NCBI GenBank assembly: GCA_021740385.1
Contig: JAIOZY010000036.1
Span: forward strand, 1-55,289
Origin: Prolixibacteraceae bacterium
GTDB lineage: Bacteria > Bacteroidota > Bacteroidia > Bacteroidales > Prolixibacteraceae
Direction: 5' to 3'
Length of the DNA: 55,289 bases
The notes beneath the pieces are model-generated. The model ran no database searches. It was not told the DNA's origin and worked only from the letters and a program-made list of their open reading frames with translations. Positions 16,199-24,507 of this stretch are shown piece by piece; the stretch's first letter is position 1; each line of letters starts with the position of its first letter. The translations under genes were made by a program, and so were the position numbers.

Positions 16199-17191
16199 TC
16201 AGGGAATATTTCTGAAAACGGATACTTTAAGTAAAATTCCCACTATCATCAACAGCATGGCTGCCAATGCATAAGGTTGAAATTCTTCTTCTTTTTTACT
16301 GAACTCTTTCACCTCGATTTTTGATTTTTCGAGGGCATCGATTTCATCGTATATCTCGCGTAATTTTTCGTTATTGGTTGCCCTGTAATATTTGCCATCG
16401 GTAATGTTGGCAATGCTTTGCAACGACTCTTCATCAATTTTAACCTGCACATCCTGTATGCGTGTGCCAAACGGTGTTTGAACGGGGTAGGGGGCGGTGC
16501 CTATTGTACCAACACCAATGGTGTATACACGTATCCCGAATGTTTTGGCAATTTCGGCCGCGGTTAATGGCGGAATTTCGCCCCGGTTGTTTTCACCATC
16601 GGTAAGCAGGATGATCACCCGGCTGATGGCATCACTCTCTTTCAGGCGGTTAACCGAAGTGGCCAAGCCGTTTCCAATGGCCGTGCCGTCTTCAAGAATG
16701 CCTGTTTTCGTTTCCCTTAACAGGTTTGTTACCACGGCATGGTCGGTGGTAAGTGGACACTGGGTGAACGATTCACCGCTGAATACCACCAGCCCTATGC
16801 GGTCGTAGGGCCTGCCGGCAATAAACCGGGTTGCCACCTCTTTGGCTGCTTCGAGCCGGTCGGGGCGCAGGTCGCGGGCAAGCATACTGGTCGATACGTC
16901 GATGGCCATCACAATGTCAATCCCTTCGGTTGAAACATTTTCCCAGCTTTCGCTCGACTGTGGCCTTGCCAGTGCAACAACAAGCAACGAAATAACGGCA
17001 AGGGTTATTACAAACAGCGAGTGCCTCAGGTAATGCTTCCATCCTTTTGGCAGGTTTTCCATGCTTTGCGTCGTCGATATTTTCAGGCTGGCGCCGCTAC
17101 GCCGATACCTGAATATATACCAAACCACCATGGGTACCATCACCAGCAGCAGGTAAAACATCTCCGGATTCGCGTATGTATAGTTGCTCAT
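16199..17191 (-). CDS. batA: BatA: von Willebrand factor A membrane protein
   Basis: A 330-residue paralogue of the next gene. It has two N-terminal membrane helices, a VWA domain with MIDAS motif MAIDVSTSM, QCPLTTDH and LLTDGENNRGE, and a C-terminal helix (PYALAAMLLMIVGILLKV). The order batA then batB is the usual one. The intact MIDAS residues predict divalent-metal-dependent binding to a partner. A 90-bp gap separates it from the upstream BatD-like gene. Confidence 0.92.
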   Translation of the reverse strand: MSNYTYANPEMFYLLLVMVPMVVWYIFRYRRSGASLKISTTQSMENLPKGWKHYLRHSLFVITLAVISLLVVALARPQSSESWENVSTEGIDIVMAIDVSTSMLARDLRPDRLEAAKEVATRFIAGRPYDRIGLVVFSGESFTQCPLTTDHAVVTNLLRETKTGILEDGTAIGNGLATSVNRLKESDAISRVIILLTDGENNRGEIPPLTAAEIAKTFGIRVYTIGVGTIGTAPYPVQTPFGTRIQDVQVKIDEESLQSIANITDGKYYRATNNEKLREIYDEIDALEKSKIEVKEFSKKEEEFQPYALAAMLLMIVGILLKVSVFRNIP

Positions 17192-17281
17192 TATTCGTTA
17201 TCTTTTTACTTCAACTTCTTCTTACTTCTCAAAGTCTCTTTTCAATTTAACTTCGCGTCTTAGCACCTTTGCGGTAAAAAA

Positions 17282-18289
17282 TTACTTTAGTATCACATCA
17301 TCTCCCTCCCGGTCGTCAACAGGTTCTTTTTCTTGCTGAATTTCCACCCGTTTGGTTTGGTTAATGAAAAAGTACGAATCGACCAAAATGAGGTTGTTGT
17401 CGTCGGGCAGGGGTTCATATTTGGCAAACTTCACCAGGTCGGCCTGGGTCAGTATACGTTTCAGGTTTTCGAATGATTTTTCGTCCATTAACGAACGCCT
17501 GTATTTAAACGCGGCAATGGTTTCGTCGCTGGTTAGTTCGAGTGCCGGTATTTCAAATCGGTATTCAATGTACTGGCGCAACACGTTGGTAATTTCGCTG
17601 TAATACAGTTTTGTTTTTCCCTGTTGCCAGATTTTTTCGTCTTTAATCCTGTCGAGTTCGCGCAGGGCAATAACGTGTGCAGGCTCTTTGGGTTTCGATG
17701 GCAATGAAAAAATGGGTTGCTTGTTTTTCTTTCTTCGAAGGGAATAGAGTAACAGGAAAATGAGACCAAAGGCCAGTAACCCGCCCAGTAGCCAGGGCGC
17801 AACTTCTTTAAATGTAACGGGGGCTTCGTAAGGCGATTTTATGTCAATTGGGCCCTGCATCGCATTCATCAGTGAATCGATTTTGGGCAGGGTATAAACA
17901 TGCAATGCGAGCGGGTTGGTGGGCACCGAGTCAATCAGTCCTTTGTAACGGATGTTGAACCAGAAAGATGGAATTTCATGCCGGCCGGTGTCGAACGAGG
18001 TAATAAGGTATTCCTGAAGCAGGAGTTTGCGGTCGTTTTCGAGCAAGACAGAATCGACTTTCGAGCGGTCGAGTATTTCAATGTTTTCGGTCAGCGAATC
18101 ATCAGGTACCGGAAACTGGATGTCGAAATCGGCGGGATATTCAATTTGCACCCGTAAATGCACCTGGTCGCCAATGAGTATAGCCGAACTGTCGAGCATG
18201 GCCTGTGGTTTGATCTCCTGGGCCCATGCAAGGCTTGAGGCCAATAGTAAAAGTGCAAAAGCAACTGTTTTTATTCCATTTTTCATCAT
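17282..18289 (-). CDS. BatD-like/DUF4381-type membrane protein of the bat operon
   Basis: The 335-residue protein has a signal peptide ending ASSLAWA, a beta-sandwich periplasmic domain (about 25-155), a single membrane helix (LLGGLLAFGLIFLLLYSLRR, near residue 175), and a cytoplasmic helical domain with YYSEITNVLRQYIEYRF and ELTSDETIAAF. The last part resembles the DUF4381/BatD C-terminal region. Such a gene is usual between DUF58 and batA in Bacteroidota. It overlaps the DUF58 stop by 4 bp (ATGA). Precise role unknown; a link between the Bat VWA proteins and the MoxR ATPase is plausible (inference). Confidence 0.8.
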   Translation of the reverse strand: MMKNGIKTVAFALLLLASSLAWAQEIKPQAMLDSSAILIGDQVHLRVQIEYPADFDIQFPVPDDSLTENIEILDRSKVDSVLLENDRKLLLQEYLITSFDTGRHEIPSFWFNIRYKGLIDSVPTNPLALHVYTLPKIDSLMNAMQGPIDIKSPYEAPVTFKEVAPWLLGGLLAFGLIFLLLYSLRRKKNKQPIFSLPSKPKEPAHVIALRELDRIKDEKIWQQGKTKLYYSEITNVLRQYIEYRFEIPALELTSDETIAAFKYRRSLMDEKSFENLKRILTQADLVKFAKYEPLPDDNNLILVDSYFFINQTKRVEIQQEKEPVDDREGDDVILK

Positions 18290-19167
18290 AACCGGCTACC
18301 TCTTTTTTTGAACAAAGTCATTAACGACCGTACATAGTCTTCTTTGGTGTTGATGTTCACGTAATCGACCCCTGAGCGTGTAAAAGCCTGGTCGAGCAGG
18401 TTCGATTGTTCTTTCCACCAGTGTTGGTAGTATCCCCGAACATTCCGGCTCGACGTATCAACCCAGATGAATTTTCCACTTTCGGCATCTTTCAGTTTAA
18501 TCATGCCAATGGGCGGAAGCGTTGTTTCCCGTTCGTCGAAAATTCGCAAACCAACCATGTCGTGCTTGTTGTTGGCAATGGTAAGGGCGCGTTGCAGCTC
18601 TTTGTTGTTGTCGATAAAGTCGGAAATGACAAAGGCCGTGCACCGTTTTTTTATGGCATTGGTCAGGTATTCGAGTGCAAGTTTAATGTTGGTACCTTTT
18701 TTTTCGGGCTGATAGTCGATCAGTTCACGGATAATGTGCAGAATATGACTACGACCTTTTTTTGGCGGAATGAATTTTTCGATTTCTTCGGAAAAGAAGA
18801 TCACCCCGATCTTGTCGTTGTTTTGAATGGCCGAAAAAGCCAGGATAGCGGCAATTTCAGTGATGATGTTCTTCTTGTATTTTTCAAATGTACCGAAATC
18901 GCGGGAGCCGCTCACGTCAATCAGCAACATTACGGTGAGCTCGCGCTCTTCTTCAAAAACCTTGATGTAGGGTTTGTTGTAGCGGGCCGTAACGTTCCAG
19001 TCGATGTTGCGGATATCGTCGCCATACTGGTATTCGCGCACTTCGCTGAAAGCCATACCCCGCCCTTTAAACGCCGAGTGGTATTCGCCGGCAAAAATAT
19101 TCCGCGACAAGCCCCGCGTTTTAATCTCAATCTTCCGTACTTTTTTTAATAGCTCTGTGTGTTCCAC
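18286..19167 (-). CDS. DUF58 domain protein (VWA-like, MoxR-associated)
   Basis: The 293-residue cytoplasmic protein has the DUF58 signature GDDIRNIDWNVTARY and a degenerate VWA/MIDAS stretch (LLIDVSGSRDFG). It is encoded between moxR and the bat genes, as is conserved across MoxR operons. MoxR ATPases are thought to remodel VWA-type partners, and DUF58 is a standard companion. Its 3' end overlaps the next gene by 4 bp. A broken four-helix-bundle gene separates it from moxR. Confidence 0.9.
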   Translation of the reverse strand: MEHTELLKKVRKIEIKTRGLSRNIFAGEYHSAFKGRGMAFSEVREYQYGDDIRNIDWNVTARYNKPYIKVFEEERELTVMLLIDVSGSRDFGTFEKYKKNIITEIAAILAFSAIQNNDKIGVIFFSEEIEKFIPPKKGRSHILHIIRELIDYQPEKKGTNIKLALEYLTNAIKKRCTAFVISDFIDNNKELQRALTIANNKHDMVGLRIFDERETTLPPIGMIKLKDAESGKFIWVDTSSRNVRGYYQHWWKEQSNLLDQAFTRSGVDYVNINTKEDYVRSLMTLFKKRGSRL

Positions 19168-19169
19168 AA

Positions 19170-19222
19170 CTTATAAATTCCAAATTCCAAAAAACAAATT
19201 CCAAAATCCAGAAAACAAATCT
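19170..19222. repeat. Degenerate AAATTCC repeats
   Basis: About five imperfect copies of an AAATTCC/AAATCC heptamer separated by short A-rich stretches lie just upstream of the DUF58 start. They are similar in style to other intergenic heptamer tracts in the window. Confidence 0.5.
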
Positions 19223-19253
19223 CAAAGTATTTCCTTATTTTAGAGTGTTTATT

Positions 19254-19600
19254 TTATTCTTTTTTGGACAATTTTATGATGATTGTTGATATTATTTTGC
19301 GAAGCTCTTCTGCTTCATTATTTAACTCGTTAATCTCGTTAAATAATTCCTGATTTGTTTTTTCAAGAATTGTTAACCAGTACATTGTTTCTTTAGCTTC
19401 TTTTCTTGATATTCTTAATCTAAAAATTTTGTCTTTATCTCCCAGAGATTCATTCGCCTCAATATAATTTGCCCCATTTGAACCCGAAGAACGAACTACC
19501 TGTTTGCTATCCTCTATATTCCCAATATTTTTCGGTAGTTTTTTTACTAAAAATCTGATTTTTGAACTAAAATCAATACACCTTTTTCCAGATTGTTCAT
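19254..19600 (-). pseudogene. Frameshifted four-helix-bundle (23S IVP-like) protein gene
   Basis: Reading from the ATG at 19600 gives MNNLEK and then falls out of frame. The other frame continues RCIDFSSKIRFLVKKLPKN, then SSGSNGANYIEANESLGDKD and RISRKEAKETMYWLTILEK, to a stop at 19254-19256. This is the four-helix-bundle family pattern: LEKR-IDF start, RS-S--ANY-EA centre, K-KE-ET--WL-IL end. One extra A in the 5-A run at 19583-19587 (T run on the plus strand) would join both parts into a normal 115-residue protein. The downstream frame has no start codon of its own. It is either a real decay mutation or a homopolymer sequencing error. It lies between moxR and DUF58, which are normally adjacent. 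Confidence 0.75.
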
Positions 19601-19628
19601 AATGTCTTCAATTTTGGAATTTGTTCTT

Positions 19629-20624
19629 CTAAGGAACTTCAACCGTATTCAATATTTCACTAATAATTTCCTCGGTTGTGAGGTTTGTGGCCTCGGCTTC
19701 GTAGCTGAGCCCGATGCGGTGGCGCAGCACGTCGTGGCATACAGCACGCACATCTTCGGGAATTACATAGCCCCTGCGTTTGATGAACGCGTATGCTTTC
19801 GATGCCTGGGCCAGGCTGATGCTGGCACGCGGCGACCCGCCAAAGTTGATCATGCTCGAGAATTTATCGAGTTTATATTCAGCCGGGTTACGGGTGGCAA
19901 ACACAATGTCGACAATGTATTTCTGAATTTTTTCGTCCATGTAAACCTCGTGTACCACATCGCGGGCTTTTACAATATCAGCCGGTTTCAAAATGGTTGT
20001 TGCCTTTGGAAATTCTTTCAACAGGTTTTGCTGAATGATCATTTTTTCTTCTTCCTTTTGTGGGTACCTGATAACGACTTTCAGCATGAAACGGTCTACC
20101 TGTGCTTCGGGCAACGGGTAGGTACCTTCCTGCTCAATGGGGTTTTGCGTGGCCATAACCAGGAATGGTTGTTCCAGTTTATAGGTATGGTCGCCAATGG
20201 TAATTTGCCGTTCCTGCATGGCTTCAAGCAGTGCCGATTGAACTTTTGCCGGTGCACGGTTAATCTCGTCGGCCAGTACAAAGTTGGTGAAAATGGGGCC
20301 TTTTTTAACCACGAACTCTTCGCTCTTCTGGCTGTAAATTAAGGTACCCAGCAGGTCGGCAGGCAACAGGTCGGGTGTAAACTGGATGCGTGCATAATCG
20401 GCATCGATGGTTTGGGCAAGGGTGTTAATGGCCAGTGTTTTTGCCAGCCCGGGAACACCTTCCAACAGGATGTGCCCATCTGATAAGAGCCCGATTAATA
20501 AGCTCTCAACCAGGTGTTTTTGGCCTACAATCACTTTGTTCATCTCGATGTTGATCATGTCGACAAACTGGCTTTCCTGCTGAATTTTTTCGTTCAATGC
20601 TTTAATGTCGGTACTTATAGTCAT
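19629..20624 (-). CDS. moxR: MoxR-family AAA+ ATPase
   Basis: The 331-residue protein has Walker A LLEGVPGLAKT, Walker B with sensor region LADEINRAPAKVQSALLEAM, the MoxR motif MATQNPIEQEGTYPLPEAQ and Arg-finger/sensor segments. C-terminal GGSPRASISLAQASKAYA completes the family pattern. It is first in the operon, as is standard for moxR-DUF58-bat clusters in Bacteroidota. It probably acts as a chaperone remodelling the VWA proteins. No TAnnTTTG box was found in the 280 bp upstream. Confidence 0.94.
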   Translation of the reverse strand: MTISTDIKALNEKIQQESQFVDMINIEMNKVIVGQKHLVESLLIGLLSDGHILLEGVPGLAKTLAINTLAQTIDADYARIQFTPDLLPADLLGTLIYSQKSEEFVVKKGPIFTNFVLADEINRAPAKVQSALLEAMQERQITIGDHTYKLEQPFLVMATQNPIEQEGTYPLPEAQVDRFMLKVVIRYPQKEEEKMIIQQNLLKEFPKATTILKPADIVKARDVVHEVYMDEKIQKYIVDIVFATRNPAEYKLDKFSSMINFGGSPRASISLAQASKAYAFIKRRGYVIPEDVRAVCHDVLRHRIGLSYEAEATNLTTEEIISEILNTVEVP

Positions 20625-20905
20625 GTTACTATTGAATTTGTTTATTATTGATCGAATTTTCGAACCACGAAAATAACCTATTGAAAATATTAAATGAAAT
20701 GAAGTCCAGTTAAAAAATGTTAAGTTAAAGGTATTAAAATATTGGCCTTATTTTGCAGAAATACAGTGGTATATGATTTTGATAGTGGGTGAATTTTAAC
20801 TTTGATTAAGAATTGGGACTTTATTGGCTTTGACAAATCCCGTATGAAGTCACTGAAAAACAAGAATTCTTTGTCGATACAAGGTTAGTTTAAATTCTGT
20901 AGGGA
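20625..20905. other. Noncoding gap upstream of moxR
   Basis: A/T-rich, no ORF or RNA recognised. It must hold the moxR operon promoter, but I cannot place one with confidence. Confidence 0.3.
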
Positions 20906-21271
20906 TTAATATTTAAGCCCCTTTATCCCTATAGAATCTGAATCATTGTTGGAAATAAGCGTGTAATTATTGGCTATTGACGTTGCAGCAATAATTGCAT
21001 CAGGTGTTTTGATCCTTTTGCTACGACGTATTTTCACACAATAAAAGATAACATCGGAGGTAATGCCCATTACTTCACTATCATTGATAAAATCCTTTAT
21101 TGCTTGTTCTTTGTGCGCTTCTGTTTTCCAGCATAGCAGCTCAATTTGGGAAATAACTGAAAGGTTTGGCACGGAATCAATAACTGAATCCATAAACTAT
21201 AAACCAGTTGCAGGAAGTGAAGCCGAGAAATAATCGGAAACTACATTGGTGTCGATTAAATACTGTTCCAT
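20906..21271 (-). pseudogene. PIN-domain (VapC-like) toxin gene broken by an amber codon
   Basis: From the ATG at 21271 the frame reads MEQYLIDTNVVSDYFSASLP, a classical PIN start with the first catalytic Asp (DTN). It meets TAG at 21197-21199, then continues in the same frame as FMDSVIDSVPNLSVISQIEL to a normal PIN C-terminus containing KTPDAIIAATSIANNYTLIS and the late acidic residues. One nonsense change therefore splits an otherwise complete toxin of about 121 residues. The downstream part could start at the ATG 21193 but would lack the first active-site Asp. The start overlaps the antitoxin stop by 16 bp, as in functional pairs. Confidence 0.85.
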
Positions 21272-21420
21272 TCGCTGCGCATCTGGTTTATATGGTCGTT
21301 TAATTGTTGTCCTTCTTCTTTAGTAAAATAACCCTTGTATTTTTCTGACAATTTGAGCTTTACAGGTTCGTTTTAGTGTAAAAGCCTGGCTGCTTTTTGA
21401 TTGGTTAGTTGTATTATCAT
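21256..21420 (-). pseudogene. Antitoxin gene of the PIN pair, broken by a deletion and stop
   Basis: From ATG 21420 (or 21432) the frame reads MIIQLTNQKAARLLH, then TAA, then NEPVKLKLSEKYKGYFTKEE and a tail ending NDHINQMRSEWNSI. Relatives in Bacteroidota, as I remember them, have about ten more residues (an ELEELNLIKVL-like helix) between LLH and the NEPVK region. An internal deletion that also created the stop is therefore likely. The last 16 bases overlap the toxin start. Loss of antitoxin together with loss of toxin is self-consistent: only a dead toxin permits a dead antitoxin. Confidence 0.75.
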
Positions 21421-21476
21421 AGTATTTCCCATTCGTCCAATTATTTAGCGTGAAGCAATGTTTGAATCTTTATAAA

Positions 21477-21531
21477 GCATTATAATATAATTTATAATGC
21501 AAAAGTAGCATAAAAAATCTATCTTTAACAA
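21477..21531 (-). promoter_or_regulatory. Promoter and palindromic operator of the decayed toxin-antitoxin pair
   Basis: On the minus strand, TTG (21529-21531) and TACTTTTG (21500-21507) fit the Bacteroidota promoter consensus with a 21-nt spacer. Immediately downstream, GCATTATA (21477-21484) and TATAATGC (21493-21500) form a perfect 8-bp inverted repeat with an 8-nt spacer that covers the expected start of transcription. This is the usual place for autoregulatory binding by an antitoxin. Confidence 0.6.
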
Positions 21532-21540
21532 TATTCTCAA

Positions 21541-21915
21541 TAGATGGTTATTGGATGTGCTTCGTTTATCAGGAAAGAATAGATTATAATTGCTTAGATT
21601 GAAAATTTATGCCAATACAAACTGTTGCTGATTCAGATTTGAAAGTGGCATTTTCAGGTATTTTAAAAAAAACACTTATCGAACATGTAAAGTGATGATA
21701 AACCGTTGCTGGTAAATATTTCCAATTTTGACTCTGTTTACGCCACTCAATATCAAATACTTTATTGGCATTTATTTATGTTTATAATGAAAAACAAAGC
21801 ATAGATTAAAGTAGTAAAGTGGGGCAACAACCGGCAGGGTCTTAAATGACCTGTCGGATTTTGTGGTTGTGGATAAAAAACGTTTTACCCGTGCTATTCT
21901 TCCGGCTTAGATTTA
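21541..21915. other. Noncoding gap between the toxin-antitoxin remnant and the ABC importer
   Basis: It contains a 28-codon open frame from about 21610 (MPIQTVADSDLKVAFSG...) that I do not recognise. An imperfect hairpin at about 21830-21857 has CCGGCAGG and CCTGTCGG arms. Neither has further support. It may be the residue of a lost gene. Confidence 0.3.
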
Positions 21916-21923
21916 TATTTTTG
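21916..21923 (+). promoter_or_regulatory. Promoter -7 box of the metal ABC importer
   Basis: TATTTTTG matches TAnnTTTG, 23 nt before the GTG start at 21947. No clear TTG is present at the -33 position, so only half of the consensus is seen. No Zur-like palindrome was recognised. Confidence 0.4.
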
Positions 21924-21946
21924 TCTGAAATTTTATACCAACCGAA

Positions 21947-22975
21947 GTGGAACAATCATTAATCGTTAAAAAGGGCGAAACTATTATCTTTTCAAGTCAT
22001 GGCAAATGGCTTTACCCGCTTTTCGAACTGGAGGATTTTCTGGCAACAAACAATGTCCCGGTGGGGGAATTATCCCTTCAGGACAAAATTGCCGGGAAGG
22101 CCGCTGCATTTTTGATTGTGCGGCTCGGTTTTAAAAACGTGCATATTTTGCTTGCCAGCGAAGGGGCTGCCGAAGTTTTTAAGCGTTTTGGTGTTCATTT
22201 TTCTGCCGATAAACTGGTACACCGAATACAGTGTAAAACCGAAGAAATTGTTCAGGGCAATGAACCGCCCGACGATGTTTGGCAAATGCTCAGGCGAAGG
22301 GCCGGGAGGGTATCCGGGGTGCCCGTTTCAATATCGGGGCTTTCATACCGGATTGGAAAGAGGCAATTGCTGTCGAAGCTCGATCTTTTTGTAAACAAAG
22401 GCGAACATATCTTTATCAAGGGGCAAAACGGGGTTGGAAAAACAACACTTTTGAAACTAATACTTGGCCTCGAAAAAACGGTTGAAGGAAAAATTGTTGT
22501 TGGCGACTACCGTGTTGGGACAAAGGCCTGGAACAAAATGCGCTATATTACAGGCTATGTTCAGCAGGAAAGTGTAAAAAACAACTTCCCGGTAACGGCA
22601 CGCGAGGTGGTTGAAATTGGCCTGGCTGCACAAAAAAAGTCTAAATTGGAGATGGAACATCGTACCGAAATTTCGATGCGCCGTACCGGATGCTGGCATT
22701 TGGCAGACCATTCGTATCACGATTTGTCGGGAGGCGAAAAGCAACGTGTTAACATTGCCCGTTGCTTATGTCAGCAGGCTAAAGTGTTGCTTTTCGACGA
22801 ACCAACATCGTACCTCGATCCTGCTGCGAAAGAAGAACTTTACGAAATGCTGAACGAGTTATGGGCAAACGAGGCACCTACGGTAATCATTGTTTCACAC
22901 GATGATAGCTGGATTGACCGGTTTAACTGGCCGGTATATGAATTGAAAAACGGATCGTTATGCTTGAACTCTTAA
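21947..22975 (+). CDS. DUF1893 domain fused to a metal-type ABC transporter ATPase
   Basis: The 342-residue protein joins two domains. Residues 1-115 or so (SLIVKKGETIIFSSHGKWLYP, then DKIAGKAAAFLIVRLGFKNV) match DUF1893, a small domain with a cytidine-deaminase-like fold and unknown function. Residues about 128-342 are an ABC ATPase: Walker A KGQNGVGKTTLLKL, Q-loop GYVQQE, signature LSGGEKQRVNIARC, Walker B VLLFDEPTSYLD and H-loop VSHDD. The permease and binding-protein genes follow, overlapping, so this drives a zinc/manganese-type importer. The GTG start is supported by the promoter box just upstream and by the match of the first residues to DUF1893. A regulatory or metal-sensing role for DUF1893 is speculation. 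Confidence 0.85.
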   Translation: MEQSLIVKKGETIIFSSHGKWLYPLFELEDFLATNNVPVGELSLQDKIAGKAAAFLIVRLGFKNVHILLASEGAAEVFKRFGVHFSADKLVHRIQCKTEEIVQGNEPPDDVWQMLRRRAGRVSGVPVSISGLSYRIGKRQLLSKLDLFVNKGEHIFIKGQNGVGKTTLLKLILGLEKTVEGKIVVGDYRVGTKAWNKMRYITGYVQQESVKNNFPVTAREVVEIGLAAQKKSKLEMEHRTEISMRRTGCWHLADHSYHDLSGGEKQRVNIARCLCQQAKVLLFDEPTSYLDPAAKEELYEMLNELWANEAPTVIIVSHDDSWIDRFNWPVYELKNGSLCLNS

Positions 22976-23763
22976 CATATCCGCCCGTACTCAGGGGGTT
23001 TGTTGTGTTGATGCTTTCGGGCATTACCTTTCCCATAACGGGCGTATACCTTTTACGCATGAACTTGTTGCCATTGCGTTTTATGCTCATGCATGGGGCG
23101 TTATTGGGTGGTGCCATTGCCCTGGCTTTTCAAATAAACCCATTTTGGACAACCATGGCCGTTAACCTTATACTTGTATGGTTTATGATCAGGGCTGCCC
23201 GCGGCCTCAAAGCCGATGCAGGTTTTATAAGTATTTTTATAATGGTGGCAGCCATTGGACTGGCTTTCGTTTTTATCTCTTTGTTCGATGTGCAGGCAAA
23301 AGATACCATGGGGCTGTTGTGGGGCAGTATTTTTACCATCGATAACAAACTGGCCGTTGGGTTTGCTGCTATTGCCCTGTTAATTGTCGGGTTTCATTTT
23401 TTCCGATACCGCCAGCTTAAAGCCGTGTTTTTCGACCCGGTTATTGCCCATTCTTCAGGCGTTAATGAAAAGGCTATTTATAATGTTGTGGTTTTGCTTA
23501 CTGCATTAACAGTTGCGGTGGCCATGAAAATTATTGGCGCATTGCTAATTGACGCTGTAATTATTTTACCGGCACTTATTGCTACTTTGCACGCCAAAAG
23601 TTTCAAAGGTGTTGTGGCATGGGCTTCAATCTGGGGCGGTTTGTTTGCTTTTGCCGGATTCTTTGTTTCGTATTGGGCACGTATACCTGCAAGTTCGGCT
23701 ATTGCATTAATTGCTACCTTTGTATTCATCGGGATATATTTCGGAAAAAAAATAAAGAAGTGA
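22960..23763 (+). CDS. Metal ABC transporter permease (ZnuB/MntB type)
   Basis: The 267-residue protein has about eight hydrophobic helices and the ABC-3 family pattern: LSGITFPITGVYLLRMNLLP, LRFMLMHGALLGGAIAL, LLWGSIFTI and KIIGALLIDAVIILPAL. It starts 16 bp inside the ATPase gene, and its stop overlaps the GTG of the binding-protein gene, so all three are translationally coupled. Substrate is probably Zn2+ or Mn2+ from the family; the sequence does not say which. Confidence 0.88.
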   Translation: MLELLTYPPVLRGFVVLMLSGITFPITGVYLLRMNLLPLRFMLMHGALLGGAIALAFQINPFWTTMAVNLILVWFMIRAARGLKADAGFISIFIMVAAIGLAFVFISLFDVQAKDTMGLLWGSIFTIDNKLAVGFAAIALLIVGFHFFRYRQLKAVFFDPVIAHSSGVNEKAIYNVVVLLTALTVAVAMKIIGALLIDAVIILPALIATLHAKSFKGVVAWASIWGGLFAFAGFFVSYWARIPASSAIALIATFVFIGIYFGKKIKK

Positions 23764-24506
23764 GATTTGTTGTTTCAATTATATTGACGATACTGGCCTT
23801 GAACGTTAATGCACAAAATCAGTTGCGTGTGCTGGCATCGAGCAGTTGGACGGCAGCCTATGCGCGGGCAGCCGGAATTGATAATGTTGTAACCCTGGCA
23901 CCGTCAACCATGTTGCACCCATCGGAATATGAACTTTCGATTTTTGATATGAGGAAGATCACAGAAGCTGATTTTGTGGTATATGCAGGCTACGAAAGGG
24001 CTATTGCCCAAATGAAGGAGATGCTTATAATCGATGCCGAAAAGTACTTCAAAATAGAAACGGGATACACCAAAGAGTCGGTTTCAAAAGCCATACAAAA
24101 AATTGCCGTCAGGGCAAATACAACCGATAGTGCAGCCGTTTCGATTAGACGGATAAATGAATTGTTTGACAATGCTGACAAAGAGATTGAAAGTTTAGGA
24201 TTAAAAGGGAAGCCTGTAATTGTGCATTTTTTTCAGGAACCTTTTATCAGGGAACTGGGCATGGAACCGGTTGCTGTTATTGGTCCGGCTCCGCTTGAGG
24301 TCTATCAAATTGTCGATATAGCACAAATGCAAGAAGCCGTTCTTATCATCGACAATATTCACAACCCCATAGCACAGCCACTGAAAGAGATCATGACCGG
24401 CATTGCCGTTGTTGAACTGGTTAATTTTCCGGGGCGTAACGGTACGACTTCTCTCGAATCGGTTATTGAATATAATCTTGCACAGCTTAAAAACGCGATG
24501 GAATAG
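23760..24506 (+). CDS. Metal ABC transporter substrate-binding protein (cluster A-1 type, divergent)
   Basis: It begins at a GTG (23760) overlapping the permease stop. The first residues VRFVVSIILTILALNVNAQ form a signal peptide without a lipobox Cys. The mature part keeps the ZnuA/TroA-like order: LASSSWTAAYARAAG, a ligand-candidate His in MLHPSEYELS with VVYAGYE, HFFQEPFIREL and a final DNIHNP region. The His-rich loop of ZnuA is absent. About 248 residues. A longer upstream frame exists but lies inside the permease gene and is not used. Confidence 0.82.
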   Translation: MRFVVSIILTILALNVNAQNQLRVLASSSWTAAYARAAGIDNVVTLAPSTMLHPSEYELSIFDMRKITEADFVVYAGYERAIAQMKEMLIIDAEKYFKIETGYTKESVSKAIQKIAVRANTTDSAAVSIRRINELFDNADKEIESLGLKGKPVIVHFFQEPFIRELGMEPVAVIGPAPLEVYQIVDIAQMQEAVLIIDNIHNPIAQPLKEIMTGIAVVELVNFPGRNGTTSLESVIEYNLAQLKNAME

Positions 24507-24507
24507 T

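Noticed and set aside
23619-23759. Upstream extension of the metal-binding protein frame
   Set aside because: It overlaps the permease coding region; the GTG at 23760 gives an immediate signal peptide and the usual 4-base overlap.
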